Source of the DNA: a virus
Virus record (IMG/VR): IMGVR_UViG_3300005511_000035
Coordinates: 1 to 38,348 of that record
Direction: 5' to 3' (one strand)
DNA length: 38,348 nucleotides
In this document: one piece after another, positions 6,210-15,928 of the stretch
Layout of the letters: every line of letters starts with the position of its first letter
How positions within the stretch are numbered: the stretch's first letter is position 1
Position numbers and translations under genes: made by a program
Notes under the pieces: generated by a model
Databases searched by the model: none
Told to the model about the DNA's origin: nothing
What the model saw: the letters and a program-made list of their open reading frames with translations, nothing else

Positions 6210-6844
6210 GCTGGCCACCCAATCGCGTGCACCGCTTCAATTGTCTCGGCTTGGTTGATCTGTTCGCGCAACGTGCGACCAGTGGCATAAAGTCCCGACA
6301 CGAACTGGCCTAATGCCAAACCCAAAGCGATGACTTGATCGGCATCGAGCTGGCGGGTCGTGTTGTCAGTAAGCGTCCATGTCTCGCTGTACGCCGCTCC
6401 ACTTGACTTGGCGATGACGGCCAGCTGGACGGCGCCATTAATGCGGATCTTGTCTGCCTGGTAGCTCCCCCCGTCATAGATGAAGTTGCCCTCTTCCGCG
6501 ATTGCCCGTGCTACCTTGATTGCAGCCCATGCGCGATCACGCGCCCCTTGCAACGTATCGGATTGGTCAACAACCTGGCTGCCGCCCGCAAACGGCATGT
6601 CCGGTGCAATCAGCGCGGATTCAATGGCCCCTGCCAGATCATCGCAACGCGACAACAGGCCCGCGCCAATAGGGATTTCCCATCCCCACACGAGCGGTAG
6701 GCCCGCCATTGCCGCCGCCTCGTCGGTATAGGAGTGAACGAACGCGACCGTCTTGTCGAAGCGGAAGTCAACCTCCAGCCTGATCACTTTATGGTAGGCC
6801 ACCGGGACCCCACCAGGCGTTTTAGTAGATTTAAGAATCGGCAT
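6206..6844 (-). CDS. DUF4376-type tail accessory protein
   Basis: The 212-residue protein matches the DUF4376 pattern in its C-terminal half: a charged helix DRAWAAIKVARAIAEEGNFIYDGGSYQADKIRINGAVQLAV in two pieces, followed by SETWTLTDNTTRQLDADQVIALGLALG. Proteins with this domain commonly sit next to phage tail-fibre genes and may act in fibre assembly. The ATG at 6844 has a GAAAGGG ribosome site. The N-terminal 80 residues are phage-specific and unrecognised. The stop overlaps the next start by ATGA. Confidence 0.7.
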   Translation of the reverse strand: MPILKSTKTPGGVPVAYHKVIRLEVDFRFDKTVAFVHSYTDEAAAMAGLPLVWGWEIPIGAGLLSRCDDLAGAIESALIAPDMPFAGGSQVVDQSDTLQGARDRAWAAIKVARAIAEEGNFIYDGGSYQADKIRINGAVQLAVIAKSSGAAYSETWTLTDNTTRQLDADQVIALGLALGQFVSGLYATGRTLREQINQAETIEAVHAIGWPA

Positions 6845-6853
6845 AATGCCCTT

Positions 6854-7522
6854 TCAAAAGTTGGTCACATCAACGATGATGTGGCGGTTTGGCGTACCAG
6901 CCGGGATTGTTCGATCAAGGTCCGTCTGACCTGGATCGAAATAGTTTGTGGTGTCATACACCTTGATGTTCGAGATGTTCACGCCGCCCGAGATGGACTT
7001 GACCATCCCCTGCGTTATTTCCAGCCGCTGGGTTTCATATCCGCCGCCACCTCGCGTGTCACGCACAGTCATATACTGATTGACGCAGATCGCTGCATAG
7101 GTGCGCGAGCCGTTATAGACAAAGCTGCCTTCTCCGGTGGGGAATCCGATCATGACGAGCGGTTTTTGTGCGGAATCGAAGATAACCGAGCCACTGGCAT
7201 TGAAAACCTGTATCCCCATTCCACCACCGGCGGACGTAATCGCGCCGAACACGTAAACGGTGATAACAGTGCCGGTGTAGCCCTGGGATACGAGGCGGAG
7301 ATAGCCTCCCTGCTTGTACGTGACTGCGCATGGCGTCGCGCTGGACAGGGCGACGATCTCATCGTCGCCCACGGAGATGAACACGTCCGAGTAACCAATG
7401 GCCTCGCCGTTGTTCCAATAGTTGGTGGCGACATCGAATTTTCGACGCAGTACAAACTGAGGGTAGACGCCATCGATCTGAAACCCGCCAGCATCATTGA
7501 AGCACTGAAATCCGGCCTGCAT
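6854..7522 (-). CDS. Phage tail protein, host-contact region
   Basis: The frame is open upstream to 7591, but ATG 7522 (MQAGFQCFND) overlaps the previous stop as TGATG and follows GGGGTG at a suitable distance, so I use it (222 residues). The protein is beta-rich and Gly/Tyr-rich, with patches such as GGYLRLVSQGYTG, ITSAGGGMGIQVFNASG and GGGGYETQRLEI, and a conserved-looking end IIVDVTNF. It resembles small proteins encoded after the central fibre of lambda-like phages. No enzyme motif is seen. Confidence 0.55.
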   Translation of the reverse strand: MQAGFQCFNDAGGFQIDGVYPQFVLRRKFDVATNYWNNGEAIGYSDVFISVGDDEIVALSSATPCAVTYKQGGYLRLVSQGYTGTVITVYVFGAITSAGGGMGIQVFNASGSVIFDSAQKPLVMIGFPTGEGSFVYNGSRTYAAICVNQYMTVRDTRGGGGYETQRLEITQGMVKSISGGVNISNIKVYDTTNYFDPGQTDLDRTIPAGTPNRHIIVDVTNF

Positions 7523-7830
7523 CAGCGCACCCCAAGTACGAGCTTGCATGGGGCCAGCGGGACACCTACCGGATAGGCCTGGCGAGTCCATGAAACCGTG
7601 CTTCCACTAAACGAACAACTGGGGTACGTGTTCGTTCCAAACTGCTGTGAGCTGTTGCCGCCCTGCGCCAGGATAGGGATCGCAAACGGCACACCTTGAT
7701 CCAAGCCAGGCACGTAGACAGAGCCGCTTGCAGTATTGGCGTCAATGACGCCTATCACCCTTCCCATAACGGTAGACACGTCGATAATAGGCCGACCTTG
7801 TTCGTCCCATGTTTGGAGGCCCATCGTCAT
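7522..7830 (-). CDS. Small tail-tip accessory protein
   Basis: This 102-residue protein opens MTMGLQTWDEQGRPIIDVSTVMGRVIGVIDA. That opening is typical of short proteins found between fibre genes in siphophages. It has two Cys (PSCSFSG and APCKLV) and no membrane segment. Start and stop overlap both neighbours (ATGA at 7827-7830, TGATG at 7520-7524), so it is translated as part of the tail-tip unit. Function is unknown. Confidence 0.6.
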   Translation of the reverse strand: MTMGLQTWDEQGRPIIDVSTVMGRVIGVIDANTASGSVYVPGLDQGVPFAIPILAQGGNSSQQFGTNTYPSCSFSGSTVSWTRQAYPVGVPLAPCKLVLGVR

Positions 7831-9734
7831 AACGACAAATCTCCAATCCGTACACGCAGTATGTTGTTTCCATCGAAGACCTTGAACACGTTGTCTGAAA
7901 GCTCCGTGCGCGCGCCGCTGGCACTTGTGCGAAGCGTGCCAATGGTGGCACTGAGCGCTGACAACGCACCAATACTTGCCGTGTCGATGAACGCCAGGCG
8001 GATAGCTGCAGCCTCGATGAACGTCGAGACGTTATCCCTTGTCAGCGTTGCAGGGCCTGGGCCGTACTTCCCGATAGCGATCCAGTCGATTTCAAAAACG
8101 TCATCAGCTCCCGAACCGAGGTCAAACCGCAAACTTGTGATTGTGCTAGCGGCCCAGTCAGGTATGGTCGACATATCCCACTCCAGAATCACAAAACCTG
8201 TTGTGCTCGTGGTATCTGGGATCGACTTGTAGTAGTCGGGAAAAACGTGACTGTGATTCGCGGTCGAGTAAAACAAACCGCCCTCCCAGTGGATACCCGC
8301 CTTACGCTTCACGCGCATTCGGACTTTGTCGTAAAGCGCACCGTTAATGGCCAACGTCGGGCTTACGATGATTGGATCGCCGCCTGTGGCTGTCACAGTA
8401 AGCGTGCTAGGGCCAGCAGAGAGCGTGGCGCCATATGGTGTCCAGCCATCGATGCTGCCAGAGAAATCCCACGTCCTGTTCGCTGAGAAATGGGATTTCG
8501 CGGCAGCGTCGACGATCGAAGCGTCCGGAGCAGGCGCGTACTTCCCAATCGCAATCCAATCTATTTCGAAGTGGTCATCAGACCTCGTCCCCAAGTCAAT
8601 GCGCAACTGTGTGACCGTGCTGCCCGTCCAGTCCGCACCGCCAGCCGTCAACGCAGACATATCCCATTCAACAATCACGAAATCCGTTGTTTTCGTGCTG
8701 TCATCGATGTCCCTGAAATAGGAGCCAGAGATTCCGTGGTTTAGAGTCGTGTACAGAAGGGCGCCATCCCAAGTGGTACCGCTCTTCCGCTTTACACGCA
8801 TCCTGATCTTGTCGTACAGCGCACCTTTGAAACTCAAAGGCGGGCTATAGATGATCGGATCATTTCCGGTCGACGTTACCGTAAGCGTGCCGTTGCTGGC
8901 ACTGATAGTAGCTCCGATGGCGGTGAATCCTTCGACTCCATCCGAGAAGTCCCAAATCTTGAAAGCTGTGAACTGTGCTTTCGCAGCCGCCTCGATGTCC
9001 GGAGCTAGCGCGCTGTTCAACGTGCCAGGAGCAGCATATGCCGCAGACAATCCAGAACCAGCGCCCAGGATGATATTGCCCGCCCCGTCCTTGACGGTAA
9101 GCCCGCGCGTATCGATCGCCTCAGGCAGGATTGAACCTTTCACAAACAAGTTCCCGTTGTAGACATAATCTACAGTGACCCATACGCTACCGTTGTACAT
9201 CTTCTGAACGCTGAAGGTCCGGTCCGCTTTATACAGGGTGACCAGGTCGCGCGAGCGCGGAGCACCATAACCGGCGGCGTTCAAAGCGTTAGCCGCCTCG
9301 GTATCCGACCAAATGCTAGCGATAGTGATGGCAGCGATATCGACATTTCCCCGCACGCCCTGCGCTCCGGCGGCGCCGCTCGCCCCGTCTGCTACTTTGG
9401 CTAGCGTCGCTACCTGCGTGTACACGACGCCTTCCACGTTGAGGGTCGCGGTGATCGTGCCGGAAACAGCCGCAAAGTTTGCATAAGTGACCGTCACCTC
9501 GTTGCCGTTAACCGCCGGAGTGATACCAGCCGAACAAGAGAAAGCTACCGTTCCAGACATGTTCAGCAGCGTCACCTTGAAGGTGAACGATGCCGGTGTG
9601 GCGCTCTGCCCGTCTGGCGCCACTTTGAACACCGCCGCAGACGGGGTCAGGAACATCCCGCGATCGGTCGGCGGCGCGAAGCGCGGCGTCGCAGCCATAA
9701 TCAGCACAGTGCGGTCGTTTACAAATGCCGCCAT
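7827..9734 (-). CDS. Tail fibre/receptor-binding protein with tandem sugar-binding-like repeats
   Basis: This 635-residue protein begins with an Ig-like/beta region (about 25-115), then a short collagen-like GASGAAGAQGVRG (117-129), then a part resembling the conserved C-terminal region of lambda-J-type proteins (GNLFVKGSILPEAIDTRGLTV). Residues 249-399 and 409-557 are two copies of one roughly 150-residue domain. They share W-D-F-S, GALYDK-RMRVKRK, a block ending in EWDMS, and FEIDWIAIGKY. The fold is probably a lectin-like jelly roll for surface glycan. The C-terminus (IDTASIGALSALSATIGTL, VFDGNNILRVRIGDL) looks like a trimerising fibre end. Confidence 0.75.
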   Translation of the reverse strand: MAAFVNDRTVLIMAATPRFAPPTDRGMFLTPSAAVFKVAPDGQSATPASFTFKVTLLNMSGTVAFSCSAGITPAVNGNEVTVTYANFAAVSGTITATLNVEGVVYTQVATLAKVADGASGAAGAQGVRGNVDIAAITIASIWSDTEAANALNAAGYGAPRSRDLVTLYKADRTFSVQKMYNGSVWVTVDYVYNGNLFVKGSILPEAIDTRGLTVKDGAGNIILGAGSGLSAAYAAPGTLNSALAPDIEAAAKAQFTAFKIWDFSDGVEGFTAIGATISASNGTLTVTSTGNDPIIYSPPLSFKGALYDKIRMRVKRKSGTTWDGALLYTTLNHGISGSYFRDIDDSTKTTDFVIVEWDMSALTAGGADWTGSTVTQLRIDLGTRSDDHFEIDWIAIGKYAPAPDASIVDAAAKSHFSANRTWDFSGSIDGWTPYGATLSAGPSTLTVTATGGDPIIVSPTLAINGALYDKVRMRVKRKAGIHWEGGLFYSTANHSHVFPDYYKSIPDTTSTTGFVILEWDMSTIPDWAASTITSLRFDLGSGADDVFEIDWIAIGKYGPGPATLTRDNVSTFIEAAAIRLAFIDTASIGALSALSATIGTLRTSASGARTELSDNVFKVFDGNNILRVRIGDLSL

Positions 9735-11197
9735 CAGACAGTTACCTCCAAAGTAGAACGAAGCGTGTCCCAGTCAGCCGTGCGCGAGGTGAGCAGGCCG
9801 ACCTTGCCCGCCGCCAGGCCGAAACGGTTGCTGAAAAGCTTCACGGCCTGCCCTAGTTCGAGCAGGAGCTGCACCGGAGTGGCCTCGAAGCGATACGTAG
9901 TGCGCGGCACCTTGGCGATCGCCAAGCGACGATTTGCCTCGGCTTGCGCGTCGACCTTGCGCAGAAAGCAGGTATCGATCTGCACCGGCTCCGCATCGAG
10001 TTTGTATGCCGTCTGCACAGCGGCGTCGACCGAGGTCACCGAAAGCCATTGCTGCGCATAGAGAGCCTTATGTGCATCAGGCAAGGAAGTCTGCAGCTTT
10101 TCTTGCGGCGTCCAGTTGCGGCAGTAGCCAATTTTGACCGACGCCGCAACTTCCGTGCGTTTGACGATCGTGATGCTGCGGTCCAACTGCTGCGAGGGCC
10201 GGATCTCGGTAGTGGCCACCGTCGGGATAGCGAACTGGATGAGGCGCAGCTTGCCGGTCATCGATGGCACCAGCTGGGCGCCAACGCTGCTGGCCAACTG
10301 CTGGCACGCCACCAGCACATTGGTGCGCTCCGTCAGGTACACGCCGACTGGCTGCGGGTTGGCAGCCTCGAAGGCAGCCAACTGGACTGCATCGAGGTCC
10401 GCTGCCGTGAACCTGGTTGTCGCCTTGCCGCGCTGTGTTACCAGGTACTGCACCAGCTGCCCGATGGTGTTGACATAGCTGCCGTTGAATTTTGTTCCCT
10501 GCGCGTCGCATGTAACCACGCCCGGACCGACCGCCTCGGTAAAGACCAGACGGCCGGTATTCGCCGTCACAGTCACCGCGCCGCGCGGCTTCCCCTCCGT
10601 CCGTACTTCCGCGACTGCCTCGTTCACGCCGTCGCCGAAGGCGTACTCCAACGCAACCGGGTTGGTCGGGACCGGACTGATGTTGTGACACTCGCCCAGC
10701 AGAACCGGCACCAGGGCATCGGGATTGGTTGCGTTGCCGCCGATTTTGACGTCCGTCACCGGCGTATTGAGGCGCTCAAGCTTGTTCACCAGGCGCAGGT
10801 TTAGACGATCCCGCGATTTGCAACCGATGTCGACAATGACGCCGCTGAACACCTGGCGGAAGTCGGCCCTGTCCCAGCGCACGTCGCCCACGAACGCATT
10901 GACCGGCTGGTTTACCCAAATATCCTCCAGCCAGGCATCCCGCGCGCCATCAGCATTGTGGATTTCAATGTCGCCAGCCGACAAGGATGCGGTCGAATCC
11001 ATGGAGATGGATTCCGTTACCTTCAGCCCGCCGGCAACAACCGCCTGGTAAGGCGTACTGGCCGAAGCGTTGTAAGCCATCGTCGACAAATAGCGCGTGG
11101 TATCGACGCCGGCGACTTTCACTCCAACCTCGAACAGCGTCACGCGCTGGGCACCAGCATCCCCGAGCCAGGCCGCGAATTGGGTGTCGGTAATCAT
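9734..11197 (-). CDS. Tail tip/baseplate hub-like protein
   Basis: The 487-residue protein lies between tape measure and fibre, where siphophages encode the tail-tip hub. It opens with TDTQFAAWLGDAGAQRVTLFEVGV. It carries FSGVIVDIGCKSRDRLNLRLVNK, GNATNPDALVPVLLGECHNISPV and a C-terminal region RFEATPVQLLLELGQAVKL typical of tip proteins that build a beta-barrel ring. It has no enzymatic motif. The start overlaps the tape-measure stop by ATGA and its own stop overlaps the fibre start. The role is assigned by position and general composition. Confidence 0.6.
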   Translation of the reverse strand: MITDTQFAAWLGDAGAQRVTLFEVGVKVAGVDTTRYLSTMAYNASASTPYQAVVAGGLKVTESISMDSTASLSAGDIEIHNADGARDAWLEDIWVNQPVNAFVGDVRWDRADFRQVFSGVIVDIGCKSRDRLNLRLVNKLERLNTPVTDVKIGGNATNPDALVPVLLGECHNISPVPTNPVALEYAFGDGVNEAVAEVRTEGKPRGAVTVTANTGRLVFTEAVGPGVVTCDAQGTKFNGSYVNTIGQLVQYLVTQRGKATTRFTAADLDAVQLAAFEAANPQPVGVYLTERTNVLVACQQLASSVGAQLVPSMTGKLRLIQFAIPTVATTEIRPSQQLDRSITIVKRTEVAASVKIGYCRNWTPQEKLQTSLPDAHKALYAQQWLSVTSVDAAVQTAYKLDAEPVQIDTCFLRKVDAQAEANRRLAIAKVPRTTYRFEATPVQLLLELGQAVKLFSNRFGLAAGKVGLLTSRTADWDTLRSTLEVTV

Positions 11198-14100
11198 GAC
11201 AGCGCCCTCGACGAATTGGCCTCAACGTAGGCAGCATCGGTCATCGCCCGCCGCACGCCATCCACCACCGTTTCAGCGGCGTGTTGTGCGCTGCCGGCAC
11301 CAGCCGTGATCAAATCACCGGTTTGCCGTTGCTGATCGGCACGCAGGCCCCTCAGCTCAACTGCCATCGCATCATTTGATGCCCGCAGTGCCTTAATCTC
11401 ATCGACCAGCGCGATCATATTGCTGGTCCCGATGTTGGAGTAGTTGATTCCCGCGACAGGCTGTGCATACGTCTGCACACCAGCACCCGCTGGCGCGCTT
11501 GGCATACCCTGGCCCGCCTGCGCAATCGCCTTCAAGGTCGCACTGATATCCGCCAGGGTCGCCGACGAATCATTCAACGCGTCGAGGCTGGCTTTCGCGA
11601 CGTCGACGGAGTTGACGGCCCACTGTGCCAACTCGTCGTTGGTCCGCATGACTACCGCCAGGTCCGACGAATATTGAGCATCGCTTCCGTTGATCTTCTG
11701 GGATAGCTGCAGGAAAGTCTGCTCGACGGCACTGAGCTTGCCCTGCGCATCCGTATTGCCGGCTGCAGCAAGCTGGCGAGTTTGTTCAAATTGCCGCCGC
11801 GCCTCCGCGTACTGCTGCTCGGGCGTCAGCGTCGACAGCTCCCCCAGGACCAGGCTGCTATTCAAGCCTGCGGCCGTCGTGGCGAACGATTCCATCTGGT
11901 CCATAAAATTGCTCAGGCTGGATTTCGCCTCGTCCTGGGCATCCTTCACTGCTTTGGCGGCCTGCACCTGGTCAAACAGCGAACGGTTGCTCGCATCGAT
12001 CGCGTCGCGCTGCTTCTTGAGCAGTTCTGCCGAGGTCATCGTCAGCTCGTCCAGCTGATTTTGCAGGTCTTTGCGCTCGCTCAGGACGTCGTCCGCAGCG
12101 TCGATAACGGACTTAAACGCCGGGGCAATGGCCATGAGAGCCGAGTAAGCTTCAGCGCCGGACTTCGTGGTCGTGTCCAAGCCCACCACCACGTTGCGGA
12201 ACATACGCACCGCGCTTTCGCCTTCGGTCGACAGGCCGTACTTCGCCAGCGTCGGCGCAATGCGCGCGCGCAGCGCATCGGCCTGCTCCTGCTCACTGAA
12301 GAAGTTCTCCAAGAAGAATTGGCCCTGGGCGGTGAATTTGTCCAAACCACCAGCCAGTTCAACCAGGCGCTCGCGGGCGGCCATCGAACCGAAGCCAATT
12401 TCGCCAAACGTCTTGCCGAACGACTTAAGCACCACGTCCACGGTCTGGTATTCGTTGGCGAGGCGAGTCAGGGTCTCCAGCGCCCCTTCGCCAGCGTTCT
12501 GGAAGTCCTTCAGATCCGAGATGGCAAACTTTGCCATGTCATCGCCAACCTTGCTCAGCGCGTTCTGAAGGGCCGTCTTCACCTCCTCCGGCTTCAGGTC
12601 TTTGGTACTGATCTTGCCGATATCGATCACAAAGGCGTTCAGTTGCGCGGCGAACGTTTCACCGCCCAGGCCCAGGATGGACGCGCCTTCGAGGATGGTG
12701 TCGCGCAGACCGGTGAAGATTTTCGTGAACTGAGAGTTCACCTCAGGGCCCAGGCCGACGGACTTGGTGTTGTACTTGTCGCTGTGGAACAGGCCACCAT
12801 CCTTTTTCGTTTCGGTGTACTGACTGACGCTGGCGCCAGACTTAGCGATCTGTCCGAGCGTCCCGCCGCCAACAGTCAGCCCCATGTCGACCGTGCTCAC
12901 CTTGCCGCCGAAGATGGACTTGCCAATCTTGCTCCAAACCGAACCAGACTGAGCCGCTACAGCCGTCGTGCTGAAGCCGTCCGTACGGTACAAGATGTTG
13001 CCCAGGCCGTTGATCCCCGCGTTGATGGATTGGAGAACGACCAGCATGCTCGTATTGATCGCCAGACCCTGGTAAGTGTTGTCCTTGACAGCGTCAAGCG
13101 ACTTCGTGATCGACTCGGACTTGGCAGTCGGATCCCCCAGAATTGAGCCGGTACCGTTGGCTTCCTGGCGCTGCGCCGAAAGACTCTTTCCGCCACCACC
13201 GCCGCCACCAACCGCGAAGCCCAGCGCTGCCATCACTGCCGCCATGGCGGCCATACGCGCCCATGCCGTATATGGATCACCCTTCGCTTGGTTGGCAACG
13301 CCTGCTGCGGCTGCGGACACGCCAATTGCTGTATTTGCCGCAACCTCCACGCCAGCGCCGGCAATAGCTGCCGCTGACTGGACGGCCTCACCTTCGACTA
13401 CCGCAGCGGTAACCGTCGCGGTCGATGTCAGCTTGGTCATCATCGATTCCAGGGCCATAGCCATTTCTGTCGCACGATAGGCCTTTTCCACGCCTTCGAG
13501 GACCCTATAGCCCGTCGAGTTCTCATGGAAGAAGCCCTTTGCCGCGCTCGCCATATCCCCGTATGACTTAATCTGTGCCTGCGCCGATTGCTCGGCAGCA
13601 GCGGTGTTCGCGCGGAGAATCTTCGTTTTATCGCCGCCGGCGTCCTTGGTGGCGGCGGCCAGCTGCGCTGCAATGGCCGCCTGGGTCCGGCCGTAGCCAC
13701 TCAGGGCCGTCGTCAGGCCGCCGATGGCCGATCCAACCCGGCCAAAGGACGCCGCCATACCTTGCGCGGCGGACTGCGCGGCCTGGTCCAGCGCCGACAT
13801 AATGTCCAGCATTGCGTGGGCCTGGGTCAGGTCGACGTTGACGGTAACGCCATTCAACCGATTGGCGTACCAGGTATCGAATTGCTCCTGGAGCTGCTTT
13901 TGCGCGGCAGTGCCTTCGCCAGCAAGGCGAATGCGCTCACGCCATGTCTCCGCATCAATGTCGAGCAGTGCTTGCTCGCGTGCGCGAGGGTCCGAGATCG
14001 ATTCTGCAGCGGTCTTTCTGTTGTCAATCCCAAGCTGGCTTGCATAGGCCAATGCCTTCGATTGCGCCAGCGTTGCCTGCTCGACCTCGACGCGCATGCC

Positions 14101-15918
14101 CTTCTCGGCCCGCAGTTGCGCCTCCACTTCCTCGCCGATCACAACTCCCTTACGGCGTTCCTCCGCCAGGAAGCGCTCGAGATCCGCCTCGCCCTTAACA
14201 GCGATCATGGCGATCTCACGGGCATCCGCACTCTTGCCGTACTGGTCATATTCCGCCGCCAATGCAGCAGTAGACGCGTTCCGCGCTTGCGCGCTCTGCT
14301 GCATCCAGGTAAGTCCTGCTTTCTCCCCTTCCTGCGCCTTAACTAGTTCCTCCGTGGCGGCGAGTTCGCTGAGCATGGCTCGCACCGCGGTCAAGTGCGC
14401 TTGCGACAGTTTGAGCTTCCCCGTCGCGAGATCCTGATCCAGCTTAACCTGCAACTTTTGGCTGTCGGTCAGTGCTTCGCCTGACGCCAGCTCGAGCCTG
14501 TTCTGCGCGATCTTTTCACCAAGCGAAGTGACCAGCCCCGCGTAGGCTTCCTTCTCCTTCTCGGCTGCCGCTGCGACCTTCTTTGCTCCCTCGTCCATAC
14601 CTGCGAAGTGCTTTCGCACACGCGCTTCATCAGCCGGCGTGAAAGTAGCACCGAGTTCGGTCTTGAGCTTCTTCAATTCCTCGGCCAGTTGCTCCGGCGC
14701 CGTAGCGAATTTCTTCATCGCCTCCGCGTGCTTACGAGCCGCTTCAGCGGCCTGCTCCTCCGCACTTTGGACGGTTTTGTATTGCGCGAGCGCGTCTTTA
14801 CCGCTGGCCTTCTTCGCCTCAGCCTCGTCGGCTGCGGCCTTCTTTGCCTTGGTCGCTGCGCCAAGAATGGCCTCGGTCTTTGCGTCGACGTCTTTGCGTG
14901 CCTGGTCGGCTTCCTCCTTCATGGTCTCGCCGATCTGCCTCGCGCGCGCGAGATCGCCTTGTACAACCGCAGCAGCCTGGGCGGCCAGGCCGCCGAGCTC
15001 CAGGCCGACCTGCGTAAATACATAGGCGACATTCACACCCAGGACAGCCACTGTTTCGAATACGGTCGTAATCGCCGCGTGCAGCCCACTTGCCTCCTTA
15101 ACGGCTTCGCCCTCTTTTTTCGCTGAGCCGGCGACCTCGTTAAGGATCGCGTTCAAATCCGAGAGCGAGCTTGCCAACGCAGACACGCCGGCCTGCATCG
15201 AATCGCCGATGCCATTCTGCGCGATCGTCCGCATGGTGCTCTCCCAGGCATCGCCCAGGTTGCTGATGGCACCATCGAGCGTCGCGGCACGCAGTTCCAT
15301 GGCGCCACCGAAATTCGTCTCGCCAATCCCCTGCAGGTACGCCTCGATCTCTTTTGCGTTGTTCCCAACGGTCTTCGTGACGCCTTGGAAAGTGAAAGCG
15401 ACCTCATCACCGTTCTTTTTGGCTTTGATGCCGAATTCCTTCAGGCGCTCAAACTCCCCCGTTGCCGCATCCGCCACAGCCTCGACCATCTGGTCAAGGC
15501 CCTTGCCCATCGCCGCCGCTGTATTGCCGTAGGAGCGCAGCGCCTTCTCCGACGGGTCCAGGCCCAGGTTGCGCATCTTGATGAATGCTTCGGTGGACTC
15601 TGCCAGGCTGTACGGAGTGGTCGCAGCAAACGACTGCAGCGCTTTGAAGGCCTGCCCGGCATTGGCCGCTGAGCCGGTGGCCGTAATCAACGACGCGTTC
15701 GTTTTATCGAACTCGCGTTGGGCGCTCATGACCTGCTCGGCCAGGGCACCAATGCTGAGCCCGACGCCAGCGAACGCCGCCAGCTCCTTGACCGAAGTCT
15801 TGGCGTGCCCGGAGAGTTCCCCCATCGATCCGCCGATTCGTTCGATCTGACGTTGCGCAGCCTGCGCGCCGTCGACAACGAAACTGATTACAGCGCCTGC
15901 GCCCGGTGTGAATGCCAT
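11194..15918 (-). CDS. Tail tape measure protein
   Basis: At 1574 residues this is the longest gene and sets tail length. Using the common rule of about 0.15 nm per residue, the tail would be around 200-240 nm (estimate). Residues about 65-260 match the tape-measure domain (FAATTPYSLAESTEAFIKM, NLGLDPSEKALRSYGNTAAAMGKGLDQ, ATLDGAISNLGDAWESTM). Long Ala/Lys/Glu coiled-coil stretches follow, then hydrophobic segments near a Gly7 run (VGGGGGGGKS), which may form the membrane-entering part. The C-terminus is helical with a flexible Pro/Ala linker whose DNA holds one dispersed palindrome (11463). It sits directly after the G/T chaperone genes, which would coat it during assembly. Confidence 0.95.
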   Translation of the reverse strand: MAFTPGAGAVISFVVDGAQAAQRQIERIGGSMGELSGHAKTSVKELAAFAGVGLSIGALAEQVMSAQREFDKTNASLITATGSAANAGQAFKALQSFAATTPYSLAESTEAFIKMRNLGLDPSEKALRSYGNTAAAMGKGLDQMVEAVADAATGEFERLKEFGIKAKKNGDEVAFTFQGVTKTVGNNAKEIEAYLQGIGETNFGGAMELRAATLDGAISNLGDAWESTMRTIAQNGIGDSMQAGVSALASSLSDLNAILNEVAGSAKKEGEAVKEASGLHAAITTVFETVAVLGVNVAYVFTQVGLELGGLAAQAAAVVQGDLARARQIGETMKEEADQARKDVDAKTEAILGAATKAKKAAADEAEAKKASGKDALAQYKTVQSAEEQAAEAARKHAEAMKKFATAPEQLAEELKKLKTELGATFTPADEARVRKHFAGMDEGAKKVAAAAEKEKEAYAGLVTSLGEKIAQNRLELASGEALTDSQKLQVKLDQDLATGKLKLSQAHLTAVRAMLSELAATEELVKAQEGEKAGLTWMQQSAQARNASTAALAAEYDQYGKSADAREIAMIAVKGEADLERFLAEERRKGVVIGEEVEAQLRAEKGMRVEVEQATLAQSKALAYASQLGIDNRKTAAESISDPRAREQALLDIDAETWRERIRLAGEGTAAQKQLQEQFDTWYANRLNGVTVNVDLTQAHAMLDIMSALDQAAQSAAQGMAASFGRVGSAIGGLTTALSGYGRTQAAIAAQLAAATKDAGGDKTKILRANTAAAEQSAQAQIKSYGDMASAAKGFFHENSTGYRVLEGVEKAYRATEMAMALESMMTKLTSTATVTAAVVEGEAVQSAAAIAGAGVEVAANTAIGVSAAAAGVANQAKGDPYTAWARMAAMAAVMAALGFAVGGGGGGGKSLSAQRQEANGTGSILGDPTAKSESITKSLDAVKDNTYQGLAINTSMLVVLQSINAGINGLGNILYRTDGFSTTAVAAQSGSVWSKIGKSIFGGKVSTVDMGLTVGGGTLGQIAKSGASVSQYTETKKDGGLFHSDKYNTKSVGLGPEVNSQFTKIFTGLRDTILEGASILGLGGETFAAQLNAFVIDIGKISTKDLKPEEVKTALQNALSKVGDDMAKFAISDLKDFQNAGEGALETLTRLANEYQTVDVVLKSFGKTFGEIGFGSMAARERLVELAGGLDKFTAQGQFFLENFFSEQEQADALRARIAPTLAKYGLSTEGESAVRMFRNVVVGLDTTTKSGAEAYSALMAIAPAFKSVIDAADDVLSERKDLQNQLDELTMTSAELLKKQRDAIDASNRSLFDQVQAAKAVKDAQDEAKSSLSNFMDQMESFATTAAGLNSSLVLGELSTLTPEQQYAEARRQFEQTRQLAAAGNTDAQGKLSAVEQTFLQLSQKINGSDAQYSSDLAVVMRTNDELAQWAVNSVDVAKASLDALNDSSATLADISATLKAIAQAGQGMPSAPAGAGVQTYAQPVAGINYSNIGTSNMIALVDEIKALRASNDAMAVELRGLRADQQRQTGDLITAGAGSAQHAAETVVDGVRRAMTDAAYVEANSSRALS
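11463..11478. repeat. Dispersed palindrome, copy 2 (one mismatch)
   Basis: GTGCATACGTCTGCAC, one base away from the 16-bp consensus GTGCAGACGTCTGCAC. It lies inside the tape-measure gene, in codons for the sequence VQTYA within a Pro/Ala/Gly linker that should tolerate sequence constraint. Confidence 0.8.
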
Positions 15919-15928
15919 CTATCCTTAC

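Noticed and set aside
11782-13146. Long plus-strand open frame (454 codons) opposite the tape measure gene
   Set aside because: It is antisense to a firm gene, is rich in Arg/His/Leu as GC-rich complements are, has no ribosome site and shows no recognisable domain.
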